From assembly GCF_004116465.1 (NCBI RefSeq), contig NZ_PDJV01000017.1:1-50142 (forward strand): a stretch of DNA of 50,142 nucleotides. The letters run 5' to 3'. Positions 19,379 through 27,754 of the stretch are shown one piece after another; positions within the stretch are counted from its first letter, which is position 1, and every line of letters begins with the position of its first letter. The notes beneath the pieces were generated by a model, which was given only the letters and a program-made list of their open reading frames with translations, had not been told where the DNA came from and ran no database searches. This DNA comes from Arcobacter sp. F2176 (lineage in GTDB: Bacteria > Campylobacterota > Campylobacteria > Campylobacterales > Arcobacteraceae). The translations under genes and the position numbers were made by a program.

Positions 19379-20470
19379 TTATTTACCTTGAGTAATCAAA
19401 TTATGTAAAGCAAATTTTAAAGCACCTATATTATGGTGAGTTACAGATGAAATTGGTAAAATGAAAAAAGGCTTACTTTTATCAAATTTTTCATAAACTG
19501 TATCTTGAATATAATAAGGTAATTTTTTATCAAAACCAAATTCATTTGATTTTGTAACTTCTAAACCTAATTCATTAATAAATTTAGTTATATCAGCACT
19601 TAAATCTTCACCATAATAAGCATCAGTTTTTGTTAATGCTATTGCAAAATTTCTTTTACTTAAATCACTCGAAAATTTTTCTAACTCTTCTTTTAAAACA
19701 TTGAATTGATCAAGTGTATTTCTATAATTAGTAATATCAATAGTAAAAAGTAAAGTTTTTGTTCGCTCAATATGTCTCAAAAACTCCAAGCCTAATCCTT
19801 TACCTTCACTTGCACCATCAATAATTCCAGGAATATCTGCCATAACAAAAGAATTGAAATCACCAACTTCTACAACACCTAGTTTTGGTGTTAATGTAGT
19901 AAATTCATAATTTGCAACTTCAGGAGTTGCATTTGATGTAGTTGATATTAGTGTTGATTTTCCAACATTTGGATAACCTACAAGTCCAACATCTGCTATT
20001 AATTTCAGTTCTAATCTTATGTTCATAGTCTCACCAGGAAGTCCTGGTTGAAAATATGTTGGTCTTTGATTTCTTGAATTTTTAAAGTGAGTATTACCTA
20101 ATCCACCTTTTCCACCTTCAAGCAAAAGTTTTTTATCACCCTCTTCTAATAAATCTGCGATAACTTCATCTGTATCATCATTAATTATTTGAGTCCCAGG
20201 AGGAACAACTAAAACTAAAGTTTCTCCACTTTTCCCAGTACATCTACTACCTAATCCTGGTTTCCCATTATCAGCTTTTAATTTGTGCTTACCTTTGTAC
20301 CAAGATAAAGTATCAGTGTTATTATCTACTGTAAAGCAAACATCTCCACCTTTCCCTCCATCTCCACCATCAGGTCCACCTTTTACTACGAATTTTTCTC
20401 TTCTAAATGCGGCACAACCTTGTCCACCTTTTCCAGAAGAGATACTAAATTTTACGCTATCTATAAACAT
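19379..20470 (-). CDS. obgE: Obg-family ribosome-assembly GTPase
   Basis: GTPase acting in 50S maturation and stress signalling, 363 aa. The glycine-rich Obg fold (1-155) begins [18 protein letters not shown] and contains many GG turns; the G domain has G1 GYPNVGKST (about 166-174), G2 in [10 protein letters not shown]3 DIPGI and G4 TKTD. The variable C-terminal extension of enteric ObgE is missing. It sits after rplU-rpmA as in most bacteria, but a strong terminator after rpmA separates it from them. Confidence 0.96.
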   Translation of the reverse strand: MFIDSVKFSISSGKGGQGCAAFRREKFVVKGGPDGGDGGKGGDVCFTVDNNTDTLSWYKGKHKLKADNGKPGLGSRCTGKSGETLVLVVPPGTQIINDDTDEVIADLLEEGDKKLLLEGGKGGLGNTHFKNSRNQRPTYFQPGLPGETMNIRLELKLIADVGLVGYPNVGKSTLISTTSNATPEVANYEFTTLTPKLGVVEVGDFNSFVMADIPGIIDGASEGKGLGLEFLRHIERTKTLLFTIDITNYRNTLDQFNVLKEELEKFSSDLSKRNFAIALTKTDAYYGEDLSADITKFINELGLEVTKSNEFGFDKKLPYYIQDTVYEKFDKSKPFFILPISSVTHHNIGALKFALHNLITQGK

Positions 20471-20498
20471 TACAAACCTTTAATATATTAATTATGTA

Positions 20499-20504
20499 AT
20501 TATA
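20499..20504 (-). promoter_or_regulatory. Candidate -10 element of obgE-proB-fmt
   Basis: TATAAT on the minus strand, 29 bp before the obgE ATG and downstream of the rpmA terminator. No clear -35 hexamer. An independent promoter is needed here if the terminator is effective. Confidence 0.45.
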
Positions 20505-20550
20505 ACTATTATTAAGTACAACTGCTTGTATTTAACAATAATTATAAACT

Positions 20551-20586
20551 AAAAAAAAGGGTGTAGGCAAATGCACTACACCCTTT
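20551..20586 (-). terminator. Rho-independent terminator after rpmA
   Basis: GGGTGTAG (20559-20566) pairs with CTACACCC (20576-20583) around a 9-base loop; on the minus strand the stem is followed by eight T (revcomp of 20551-20558). It lies 22 bp after the rpmA stop codon and ends the ribosomal-protein transcript before obgE. Confidence 0.9.
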
Positions 20587-20607
20587 TAAAACAAAAAGAA
20601 GTTTAAC

Positions 20608-20862
20608 TTACGAAGCGTAAACTGAAACTTTTTTTCTATCTTTATCTTTAACTTCGAATTTTACAACTCCGTCAATTAAAGCAAAAATTGTGTGGTCTTT
20701 ACCAATACCAACATTGTTACCAACATGTACTTTCGTACCTCTTTGTCTGATGATGATATTTCCAGCTTTTACAGCTTCCCCACCATATTTTTTAACTCCA
20801 AGTCTTCTACCAGCTGAGTCTCTATTATTCTGTGTACTACCTTGTCCCTTTTTATGAGCCAT
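20608..20862 (-). CDS. rpmA: 50S ribosomal protein bL27
   Basis: 84 aa. The N-terminus is [16 protein letters not shown], the ordinary bL27 form whose tail reaches the peptidyl-transferase centre; there is no Firmicute-type cleavable extension. The [12 protein letters not shown] segment and the [22 protein letters not shown] core are intact. 11 bp after rplU. Confidence 0.98.
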   Translation of the reverse strand: MAHKKGQGSTQNNRDSAGRRLGVKKYGGEAVKAGNIIIRQRGTKVHVGNNVGIGKDHTIFALIDGVVKFEVKDKDRKKVSVYAS

Positions 20863-20873
20863 AGTCTATCTCC

Positions 20874-21191
20874 TTATGCAGCTATTTTAGTAATTCTAAT
20901 TTTTGTAAAGCTTCTTCTGAAACCTTTTTTTAATTTAGAATCTTTTCTTCTTCTTTTTTTGTAAATAAGAACTTTTCTGTCTCTATTTGCACCAGTACCG
21001 TCTAATACCACTACAGCTTCTACTTTTGCAGAAGAAATAGCATCACCACATTTTAATTCTCCATCGTTTACTGCTAATACATCAGTAATCTCTAAAGATT
21101 CTTTCGCAGCTTTTCCAGTATAGTCGATATCGATCATATCGCCTTCTGAAACCTTATACTGCTTACCACCACACTTTATAATTGCATACAT
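20874..21191 (-). CDS. rplU: 50S ribosomal protein bL21
   Basis: 105 aa, full length. It begins [14 protein letters not shown] and has the basic [18 protein letters not shown]-type segment followed by RRSFTKIRI that binds 23S rRNA. First gene of the rplU-rpmA pair. Upstream, on the minus strand, a TAACAT-like -10 followed by a GC-rich TCCGTCCCG stretch (about 21238-21252) suggests a growth-rate controlled promoter, though the -35 is weak. Confidence 0.98.
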   Translation of the reverse strand: MYAIIKCGGKQYKVSEGDMIDIDYTGKAAKESLEITDVLAVNDGELKCGDAISSAKVEAVVVLDGTGANRDRKVLIYKKRRRKDSKLKKGFRRSFTKIRITKIAA

Positions 21192-21290
21192 ATCTTTTCC
21201 TCTAACTTATCAATTCTTTAGTAACTTTCTTATTTAACGGGACGGAATGTTACCAAATGTTAGTTTAAATTAACTTTAAGCGAAAAATCA

Positions 21291-21680
21291 TTATAGGTTT
21301 ATTACATCATCACAAATGGCAATTGTATCCATTTCAACTAAAACATTTTTTGGTAAAGTTTTTACAGCAACTGTACTTCGTGCAGGCTTATGATCACCAA
21401 AATACTCACCATAGATAACATTTACAATACCAAAATCTTCCATGTTTTCTAAATAAATTGTAACTTTTAAAACTTTTTCTAAAGAACTATTTGCTTCTGC
21501 CAATACATTTTGCAGATTTGTTAAAACTTGATGTGTTTGCTTTTTTATATCTCTCTCAACTAACTCACCTTCAGGAGTAAGAGCAATTTGACCAGAAGTA
21601 TAAACTAATCCATTATATTTAACTGCTTGAGAATAAGGTCCTATTGCAGCTGGTGCACTTTCTGTTTTAATTATTTCCAT
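21291..21680 (-). CDS. ridA: RidA family enamine/imine deaminase
   Basis: 129 aa trimeric enzyme that hydrolyses reactive enamines such as 2-aminoacrylate produced by PLP enzymes. Characteristic segments: APAAIGPYSQAVK (8-20), YTSGQIALTPEGEL, the active-site Arg in the HKPARSTVAV segment and LVEMDTIAI near the end. It stands alone between rplU and dnaG. Confidence 0.94.
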   Translation of the reverse strand: MEIIKTESAPAAIGPYSQAVKYNGLVYTSGQIALTPEGELVERDIKKQTHQVLTNLQNVLAEANSSLEKVLKVTIYLENMEDFGIVNVIYGEYFGDHKPARSTVAVKTLPKNVLVEMDTIAICDDVINL

Positions 21681-21737
21681 TATATTTCCTTGATTTTTTG
21701 TAATTTTACTTTAAAAAAAGTTTTATGACTATTAAAT

Positions 21738-23375
21738 TTATAAATTATAAGTTATTAATTTACCTTTTTTTAACATTGATATATTATCTCTTATTTTTCG
21801 TATCAAAGAACTTTTTTCATTAAAAGTATAATTCTTATCATATAAAACTTCATTTAATTTATTTGTATAGAATTTTCCTAATAAAATCAATAACTCTGCA
21901 TTTAATCTTTCATCATCATAATCTTCTAATCTCTCATTTAGAAGTACTGAATTTAATCTTTCATCATCTATATTTGCTAATAATATTTCAAACTCATTTT
22001 TATGATAATCAAACATAGATGCATCTATTATATCTAACACACTTGATAATCTTTTTTTATCATTTAAAATTGCTTTTATGATACAAAGTTCACCTATATC
22101 CACTTTTGATAGTTGTACATTATTATTTCTATTTATTGTACTCTTAGTTATTTTTATTAAATTCTCTCTGATATTTAACTTTTGAGCAATATATCTTGAG
22201 TATTCATCATGATATATTGCATTTAAAGTATTTAAAAACTCATTTACTTCCTGCAAAGCTTTTTGTTTATTTTGTGGATCACTTAAATCAAATTGTGAGA
22301 TAATATGATCAATGGCAAAAGGTATAAAAGGTTTTGGTTTAGAAAATATTTTGTTTAGTTCTTCAACTTTTCCATCTTTTACCATATCTGCGGGGTCAAA
22401 GCCTTTTTCAAAAATAATAACTCCACCTTCAAAGTCATTGTGTGCCATTAGAAGTGAAGCTTTAAAAGCAGCATTTAGTCCTGCATTATCTCCATCATAG
22501 GCCACAATTACACGCGGTTCTCCTCTTTTTAATATGGGTAAGTGATCTTTTGTTAGTGCAGTTCCCAAGGTTGCAACTGCATTGTCAAAACCTGCTTGAT
22601 GTAACATTATTACATCCAAATAACCTTCTGTGATTATTATCTCTTTTTTCTTATAGATTTTCTCTTTTGAAAGATTGTAACCATATAAAAGTCTTGATTT
22701 ATTGAAGATTTTAGTTTGAGGCGAATTTACATATTTTGCATTGTGTCCAGTGATTGTTCGACCACCAAAACCAACTAAGCCCCCATTTAATGAATAAATA
22801 GGAAAAGTAATTCTTTCTATAAATCTTGCATATAAACCATTTGCCCCTGTATCAATAATCCCTAATTCTTTTGCATCATTAAGATTTAAAAAATTTGATT
22901 TTAAATAATTTATAGTCTCACCTGAACTTGGAGCATAACCTATTTCAAACTTTTCTATTGAAGATTCGTAAATCCCCCTGCTTTTTATATACTCTTTTGC
23001 AGTATCATTAGTTACAAAATTTTTCTTATAATATTTATTAATCTCTTCAATTGCTTTTGTATCTTGTTTTTTCTGATTTGTGTCATCATAAACTAAAGTA
23101 AAATTATTCATACTAGCTAATTTTTCAATAGCTTCTGGATATGAAAGTTTTTCATACTCCATAACAAACTTAATGGAATCACCACCTGCTCCACACCCAA
23201 AACAATGATATATCTGCTTAGCTGGACTAACGACAAAAGAAGGAGTACTTTCTCCATGAAAAGGACAACACGCTTTAAAATTAGCACCTGATTTTTTTAA
23301 TTGTAAGAATTGTGAGATTGTATCAACTATGTCAATATTGTTTTTTAAATTTTCTATAGAATCTTTGTTTATCAT
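21738..23375 (-). CDS. dnaG: DNA primase
   Basis: Synthesises RNA primers at the replication fork. 545 aa. The zinc-binding domain has the CHC2 ligands Cys37, His40, Cys58 and Cys61 (CCPFH, HCFGCG). The RNA polymerase/TOPRIM core shows ITEGYLDVIMLHQAGF and the metal-binding VIVAYDGDNAG. The C-terminal quarter, which docks on DnaB, is poorly conserved, as is normal. Divergent from the lapB-rnhA-rnc-aroC operon. rpoD is not next to it. Confidence 0.96.
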   Translation of the reverse strand: MINKDSIENLKNNIDIVDTISQFLQLKKSGANFKACCPFHGESTPSFVVSPAKQIYHCFGCGAGGDSIKFVMEYEKLSYPEAIEKLASMNNFTLVYDDTNQKKQDTKAIEEINKYYKKNFVTNDTAKEYIKSRGIYESSIEKFEIGYAPSSGETINYLKSNFLNLNDAKELGIIDTGANGLYARFIERITFPIYSLNGGLVGFGGRTITGHNAKYVNSPQTKIFNKSRLLYGYNLSKEKIYKKKEIIITEGYLDVIMLHQAGFDNAVATLGTALTKDHLPILKRGEPRVIVAYDGDNAGLNAAFKASLLMAHNDFEGGVIIFEKGFDPADMVKDGKVEELNKIFSKPKPFIPFAIDHIISQFDLSDPQNKQKALQEVNEFLNTLNAIYHDEYSRYIAQKLNIRENLIKITKSTINRNNNVQLSKVDIGELCIIKAILNDKKRLSSVLDIIDASMFDYHKNEFEILLANIDDERLNSVLLNERLEDYDDERLNAELLILLGKFYTNKLNEVLYDKNYTFNEKSSLIRKIRDNISMLKKGKLITYNL

Positions 23376-23476
23376 AAAAAAGATTATACAATTTAATCTC
23401 TTTAATTAAACAATTTAGATTTTTATATGTTCAATTATGATAATATTAATATCAAAATAAAAACAAGGTTTAATAA

Positions 23477-24523
23477 TTGCAATCAGCATTTGAGTATAGG
23501 GATCCACTTTTTGGAATCTTAGTACTTCTATTACTTATATTCGTAATTTCATTTTTAACTTATACTTTTGGTGTTTATAAAGAAAAACTTGCCAGAAAAG
23601 AGTACAGAAAACTTCTTAAGCGTTTTGAATTGGGAAAGCTAAAAGAAGAGGATTATGTACACCTATATAAAACTTATAATTTACCTTTTGATTCTATTTT
23701 ACTTTTAGCATCTACTTTTTTACATAAAGGTGATTATACAAAAGCTATTAGTGTTTATTTAGCGCTTTTAGAGCATGTAAAAGATAGAGTAAAAAAAGAA
23801 GAACTCCTTGAACTTTTGGGATCTACTTACTTTAAAGGTGGTTTTTTACAAAGGTCAAGGGAGATATTTTTAAAGATTTTAAAATTTTCTCCAAGAAATA
23901 ATGAAGCACTAAAATATTTACTCTTGATTAATGAAAGACTAAAAGAGTATGACAAAGCTATTGATGTTTTAAATTCATTAGAAGAAATAGATGTAGATAC
24001 AGTAAGAGATAGAATTTATATAGAAACACTAATAATACTAAATGATCCAATTATTTCATTTGACAAAAAAACAGAAAAACTTTATAGCTTTTTTAAATTA
24101 AATAAAATCATTGAAAGAATGTTCTTAGAGTATTTATTACAATTCAATAAGGAATTCTTTTGGGAAAATATTGATAAGTTTGATTTAACAAAAATTATTG
24201 ATTTGCTTTGGTACTTAGATTTTAATGATATAGATTTTGATAAAGTTGATAGTAATGAAGTATTAAAAGAGTTATATAATGCAAAAGGTTATCTAAATAA
24301 TTTAGAAAAAAGTGAAGATTTTAGTTTTCAAATTTTGATGTTAATAAAAAGAAATAATGCTGACATAAATGCTGATTTAAATTTTGACTTTTTATGTACA
24401 ACTTGTAAAAAAACTCTTCCAATATATTCTACAAGATGTCCACATTGTCACAATACCTTAACATTTAAAGTAAAACATAGTTTAATCAAGGGAATAAGTG
24501 AAAAAAATCAATCTTTACAGTGA
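23477..24523 (+). CDS. LapB (YciM)-like membrane-anchored TPR protein with C-terminal zinc ribbon
   Basis: 348 aa: one N-terminal membrane helix (about 11-32), TPR-type helical repeats (about 55-200), a helical stretch, and a C-terminal rubredoxin-like zinc ribbon with CTTC (about 309-312) and CPHC (about 322-325). This order is that of LapB, which in E. coli adjusts LPS synthesis by presenting LpxC to FtsH. Role here is inferred from architecture. The start is TTG at 23477, supported by AAGG 8 bp upstream; no in-frame ATG precedes the membrane helix. It overlaps rnhA by 26 bp. Confidence 0.75.
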   Translation: MQSAFEYRDPLFGILVLLLLIFVISFLTYTFGVYKEKLARKEYRKLLKRFELGKLKEEDYVHLYKTYNLPFDSILLLASTFLHKGDYTKAISVYLALLEHVKDRVKKEELLELLGSTYFKGGFLQRSREIFLKILKFSPRNNEALKYLLLINERLKEYDKAIDVLNSLEEIDVDTVRDRIYIETLIILNDPIISFDKKTEKLYSFFKLNKIIERMFLEYLLQFNKEFFWENIDKFDLTKIIDLLWYLDFNDIDFDKVDSNEVLKELYNAKGYLNNLEKSEDFSFQILMLIKRNNADINADLNFDFLCTTCKKTLPIYSTRCPHCHNTLTFKVKHSLIKGISEKNQSLQ

Positions 24524-24944
24524 TGGTTCATCTTTAGGCAATCCAGGTCCGGGTGGATATGGAACAATTTTAGAGTTTAATGGAAAACAAAAAGAGCTAA
24601 GTGGTGGTGAAGATAATACTACAAATAATAGAATGGAATTAAAAGGTGTTATTGAGGGATTAAAAGCTTTAAAAGAGCCTTGTGATGTACATATTACTTC
24701 TGATTCTACTTATGTAGTAAAAGGAATAAATGAATGGTTAAGTTCATGGATTAAAAATGATTGGAAATCATCAACAAAAAAACCTGTAAAAAATGATGAT
24801 TTATGGAAAGAGTACGTAGAAGTATCAAAAAGTCACAAAATTTTAGCTTCATGGGTAAAAGGTCATGCAGGACATGAAGAAAATGAAAGATGTGATATAC
24901 TTGCAAAAGATTTTGCACAAAATATAAAGGAAAAAAATGAGTGA
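24498..24944 (+). CDS. rnhA: Ribonuclease HI
   Basis: Cuts the RNA strand of RNA-DNA hybrids. 148 aa. Catalytic acids are in place: Asp9 ([14 protein letters not shown]), Glu47 (NNRMELKG), Asp69 (TSDSTYV) and Asp133 (ENERCD), with the loop His123 in VKGHAGH. The start lies 26 bp inside the end of the upstream gene and the stop overlaps rnc by 8 bp, which suggests translational coupling through the operon. Confidence 0.96.
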   Translation: MKKINLYSDGSSLGNPGPGGYGTILEFNGKQKELSGGEDNTTNNRMELKGVIEGLKALKEPCDVHITSDSTYVVKGINEWLSSWIKNDWKSSTKKPVKNDDLWKEYVEVSKSHKILASWVKGHAGHEENERCDILAKDFAQNIKEKNE

Positions 24945-25608
24945 TTATGCAAATTTAGAAAAGTGCCTGGATTATCAGTTTAAAAATAAAGATCTGATAG
25001 TCGAAGCACTTACCCACAAAAGTTTTAAGAAACCGTACAATAATGAACGACTAGAATTTTTAGGTGATGCAGTTTTAAACTTAATAGTTGGTGAGTATTT
25101 ATACAAAAAGTTTCCCGAATCAAATGAGGGAGATTTATCAAAAATAAGAGCATCTTTAGTAAATGAAACTGGCTTTACTAAATTAGCAAATGAGATAAAA
25201 CTTGGTGATTATATCTATTTATCAATAGCAGAAGAGAGAAATAAAGGAAGAACAAAAGCTTCTATTTTATCCGATGCCTTTGAATCAATAATGGGTGCTA
25301 TTTATTTAGAATCTGGATTAGAAGTTTTAAAACCTATAATTCTAAATTTATTAGAAAAATCATATGATAAAATAAATTTAGATGTACTATTTAGTGACTA
25401 CAAAACAGCTCTTCAAGAGATAACACAAGCTGAATTTGGCTCAATTCCAGAATATAAAATTGAAGGTTCTTATGGACCTGATCATAAAAAAGAATTTGAA
25501 GTCTCAATTTGGATAAATAACCAATGTTATGGACAAGCTATAGGGAAAAGTAAAAAATTAGCACAACAATCTGTTGCTAAAATTGCTTTAGATAAATTAA
25601 AAGGTTAA
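24937..25608 (+). CDS. rnc: Ribonuclease III
   Basis: Double-strand specific endoribonuclease for rRNA and mRNA processing. 223 aa. The signature [11 protein letters not shown] (about 38-48) with the catalytic Glu and Asp, and [16 protein letters not shown] with the second metal-binding pair, are intact. A dsRNA-binding domain fills about 150-223 ([11 protein letters not shown] to [13 protein letters not shown]). AAGGAAAAAA precedes the ATG. In the same transcript as RNase HI. Confidence 0.96.
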   Translation: MSDYANLEKCLDYQFKNKDLIVEALTHKSFKKPYNNERLEFLGDAVLNLIVGEYLYKKFPESNEGDLSKIRASLVNETGFTKLANEIKLGDYIYLSIAEERNKGRTKASILSDAFESIMGAIYLESGLEVLKPIILNLLEKSYDKINLDVLFSDYKTALQEITQAEFGSIPEYKIEGSYGPDHKKEFEVSIWINNQCYGQAIGKSKKLAQQSVAKIALDKLKG

Positions 25609-25615
25609 TAAAAGA

Positions 25616-26689
25616 ATGAATAGTTTTGGGCAGAAGTTTAGATTTTCAACATTTGGAGAAAGTCATGGAAATGCACTAGGTTGCATTGTTGATGGAGTTC
25701 CTGCAGGAATAAAAATCGATGAGAAATTTATACAAGCAGAGATGGATAGAAGAAGACCTGGTAAAAATGAATTTGCCACAGCAAGAAAAGAAGGTGATAA
25801 AGTAGAAATACTTTCAGGAGTATTTGAAGGTAAAACAACTGGTTCACCTATTGCAATGGTTATATTCAATGAAAACCAAAAAAGTAAAGACTATACAAAT
25901 ATAAAAGACCTTTTTAGACCAGGACATGCAGACTTTACATATTTTCATAAATATGGACTAAGAGATTATAGAGGTGGAGGAAGAAGTAGTGCAAGAGAAA
26001 CAGCTGCAAGAGTAGCAGCAGGAGCTATTGCTAAACTTCTTATTGCAGAAGTTGGTATTGAGATAAGAAGTGGAATCTTTGCAATTGATGGAATTGAAAG
26101 TTCTAGTTTTGATTTTGATTATGCAAAAACTTCTGCAATATATTCACTAGATAAAAATAAAGAAGAGTTTCAAAAAGAAGCAATTTTAGCTGCTAAAAAC
26201 TCACATAATAGTGTGGGTGGAGTGGCTTTAGTAAATGTAAAAAATGCACCAATTGGTTTAGGTGAACCACTATATTATAGACTAGATGCTCAAATAGCAG
26301 CTGCTATGATGGGAATCAATGCAGTTAAAGCTGTAGAAATTGGTGATGGAATAGAAGCTAGTAAAGTAAAAGGTTATGATAATAATGACCAAATAGATAA
26401 AAATGGATTTAAGACAAATCACTCAGGTGGAATCTTAGGTGGAATATCAAATGGTGATGACATCAATGTAAAAGTATACTTTAAAGCAACACCATCGGTG
26501 TTTATCAAACAAGAGAGTATTGATATTCATAATAATGAAGTTTCATGTGAGTTAAAAGGAAGACATGATCCTTGTGTTGCTGTTAGAGGTTCAATTGTTG
26601 CTGAGTCTATGATGGCAATAGTTATTGCTGATATGTTACTTTTAAACATGAGTAGCAATATAAATAGTATAAAAAAAGTTTATAGTTAA
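25616..26689 (+). CDS. aroC: Chorismate synthase
   Basis: Last common step of aromatic amino acid synthesis: converts EPSP to chorismate with reduced FMN. 357 aa. Motifs: GESHGNALGCIVDGVPAG at the start, RPGHADFTYFHKYG, DYRGGGRSSARETAARVAAGA and the C-terminal GRHDPCVAVRGSIVAESM. 7 bp after rnc, last gene of the plus-strand operon, and convergent with the AraC regulator 13 bp away. Confidence 0.97.
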   Translation: MNSFGQKFRFSTFGESHGNALGCIVDGVPAGIKIDEKFIQAEMDRRRPGKNEFATARKEGDKVEILSGVFEGKTTGSPIAMVIFNENQKSKDYTNIKDLFRPGHADFTYFHKYGLRDYRGGGRSSARETAARVAAGAIAKLLIAEVGIEIRSGIFAIDGIESSSFDFDYAKTSAIYSLDKNKEEFQKEAILAAKNSHNSVGGVALVNVKNAPIGLGEPLYYRLDAQIAAAMMGINAVKAVEIGDGIEASKVKGYDNNDQIDKNGFKTNHSGGILGGISNGDDINVKVYFKATPSVFIKQESIDIHNNEVSCELKGRHDPCVAVRGSIVAESMMAIVIADMLLLNMSSNINSIKKVYS

Positions 26690-26702
26690 CTAAAAAGTTA
26701 TA

Positions 26703-27641
26703 TTAATAAATCTTTCTGTTTTTCATACTATCTTTAGGTTTTATATTAAACTCTTTAAAAAAAGCATTAGTGAAGTTGTTGGCATATTTATATCCAGTTA
26801 AATATGCAACTTCATTTATATTATATTCTCCTGATTCTAACATCTTTTTTGCTTTTGTTAATTTGTATTTTGATAAAAGTTTATGTGGACTTTCATTAAA
26901 TACTTGTCTAAATCCTTTTTTTAGTTTAAATTCATTTAAGCATACTTTTTTTGCAAGTTCAACAATAGATGGAGGATTTTGAATATTTTCAAATAATATT
27001 TCTTTTGCTTTATAAATTTGCTTTTTATCATAAGTATTAAGACTTATTATTTCTTTTTTTTCAGAAATTTTATTTATTTCAAGATAAAGTAATTCTAATA
27101 TTTTACTTTGTAAAAATAAGCTACTTAATTCATTAGTATAAGAATGTGTATATATATCACTTAAAATATATTTTGTTTCTATTCGTGTAGGAGAAAAATC
27201 AATTAAAGTTAGATTTTGATTATTTTTATATTTTTTCAAAATTGTCTCTTCAAAATTTCTTTCTAAAAAATCTTCATTTATTATTAATCTTATTTGTTCA
27301 ACTTTTTCATTATTAAATTCACGAACTCCTTCTGTCTTATTAAAAAGTGAGATAGTAGTAAATCCCTCATTAAAGTGAATTTTTTCTTTTTTATCATAAC
27401 TTTTATACCTTGAATTACCTTTCAATGAAAAAGTAATAACAAACTTTTTTTCATCTTGCTTTGTTTCTATTTGAGTTGGTTTAAAAAAATCAAAATCAGT
27501 TTTTAATAATAAAATACCATCTTGAATACATAGTTTTTCCATATAGTCTTTTCCTATTTCACGGGGAAATGTATTTTTTAAGATTTTATCATTTGAACAA
27601 AGATTATTAAATAATAAGTCTTTTAAACTTAATTTATGCAT
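26703..27641 (-). CDS. AraC-family regulator of siderophore uptake (PchR/YbtA-like)
   Basis: Transcription regulator, 312 aa. The N-terminal 200 residues are a divergent ligand-sensing region; the C-terminal 100 carry the two AraC helix-turn-helix units, with PSIVELAKKVCLNEFKLKKGF (first) and INEVAYLTGYKYANNFTNAF (second), the latter a good match to the AraC signature. It is divergent from the receptor operon, the arrangement of PchR-fptA and YbtA-fyuA, in which the regulator senses the ferric siderophore. AAGGAG lies 6 bp before the ATG. A Fur box lies in the shared 113-bp gap and may control this gene too. Confidence 0.88.
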   Translation of the reverse strand: MHKLSLKDLLFNNLCSNDKILKNTFPREIGKDYMEKLCIQDGILLLKTDFDFFKPTQIETKQDEKKFVITFSLKGNSRYKSYDKKEKIHFNEGFTTISLFNKTEGVREFNNEKVEQIRLIINEDFLERNFEETILKKYKNNQNLTLIDFSPTRIETKYILSDIYTHSYTNELSSLFLQSKILELLYLEINKISEKKEIISLNTYDKKQIYKAKEILFENIQNPPSIVELAKKVCLNEFKLKKGFRQVFNESPHKLLSKYKLTKAKKMLESGEYNINEVAYLTGYKYANNFTNAFFKEFNIKPKDSMKNRKIY

Positions 27642-27676
27642 ATTGCTCCTTTATGAATAGAAATAAAACCTTCCAC

Positions 27677-27718
27677 AATAAAAATGATATTGAATATCAT
27701 TTTTATTAAAGTTATAAT
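27677..27718 (+). promoter_or_regulatory. Fur box over the promoter of the siderophore receptor operon
   Basis: Bases 27677-27707 are a perfect 31-bp palindrome centred on G27692. Its core TGATATTGAATATCA (27685-27699) has the 7-1-7 Fur-box form. It covers the -35 element TTGAAT (27690-27695), which is spaced 17 bp from a perfect -10 TATAAT (27713-27718). Fur-Fe2+ bound here would block RNA polymerase. Iron repression is inference from the site; the sequence match is seen directly. Confidence 0.85.
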
Positions 27719-27754
27719 AATTTCAATTAATTTTTAATTAAAGGAAAAGGAATA

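Noticed and set aside
23361-23476. tRNA or other RNA gene in the dnaG/lapB divergent gap, and in the other short gaps
   Set aside because: No cloverleaf arms, T-loop sequence or CCA-type ends were found in any gap; the gaps are A/T-rich promoter DNA.
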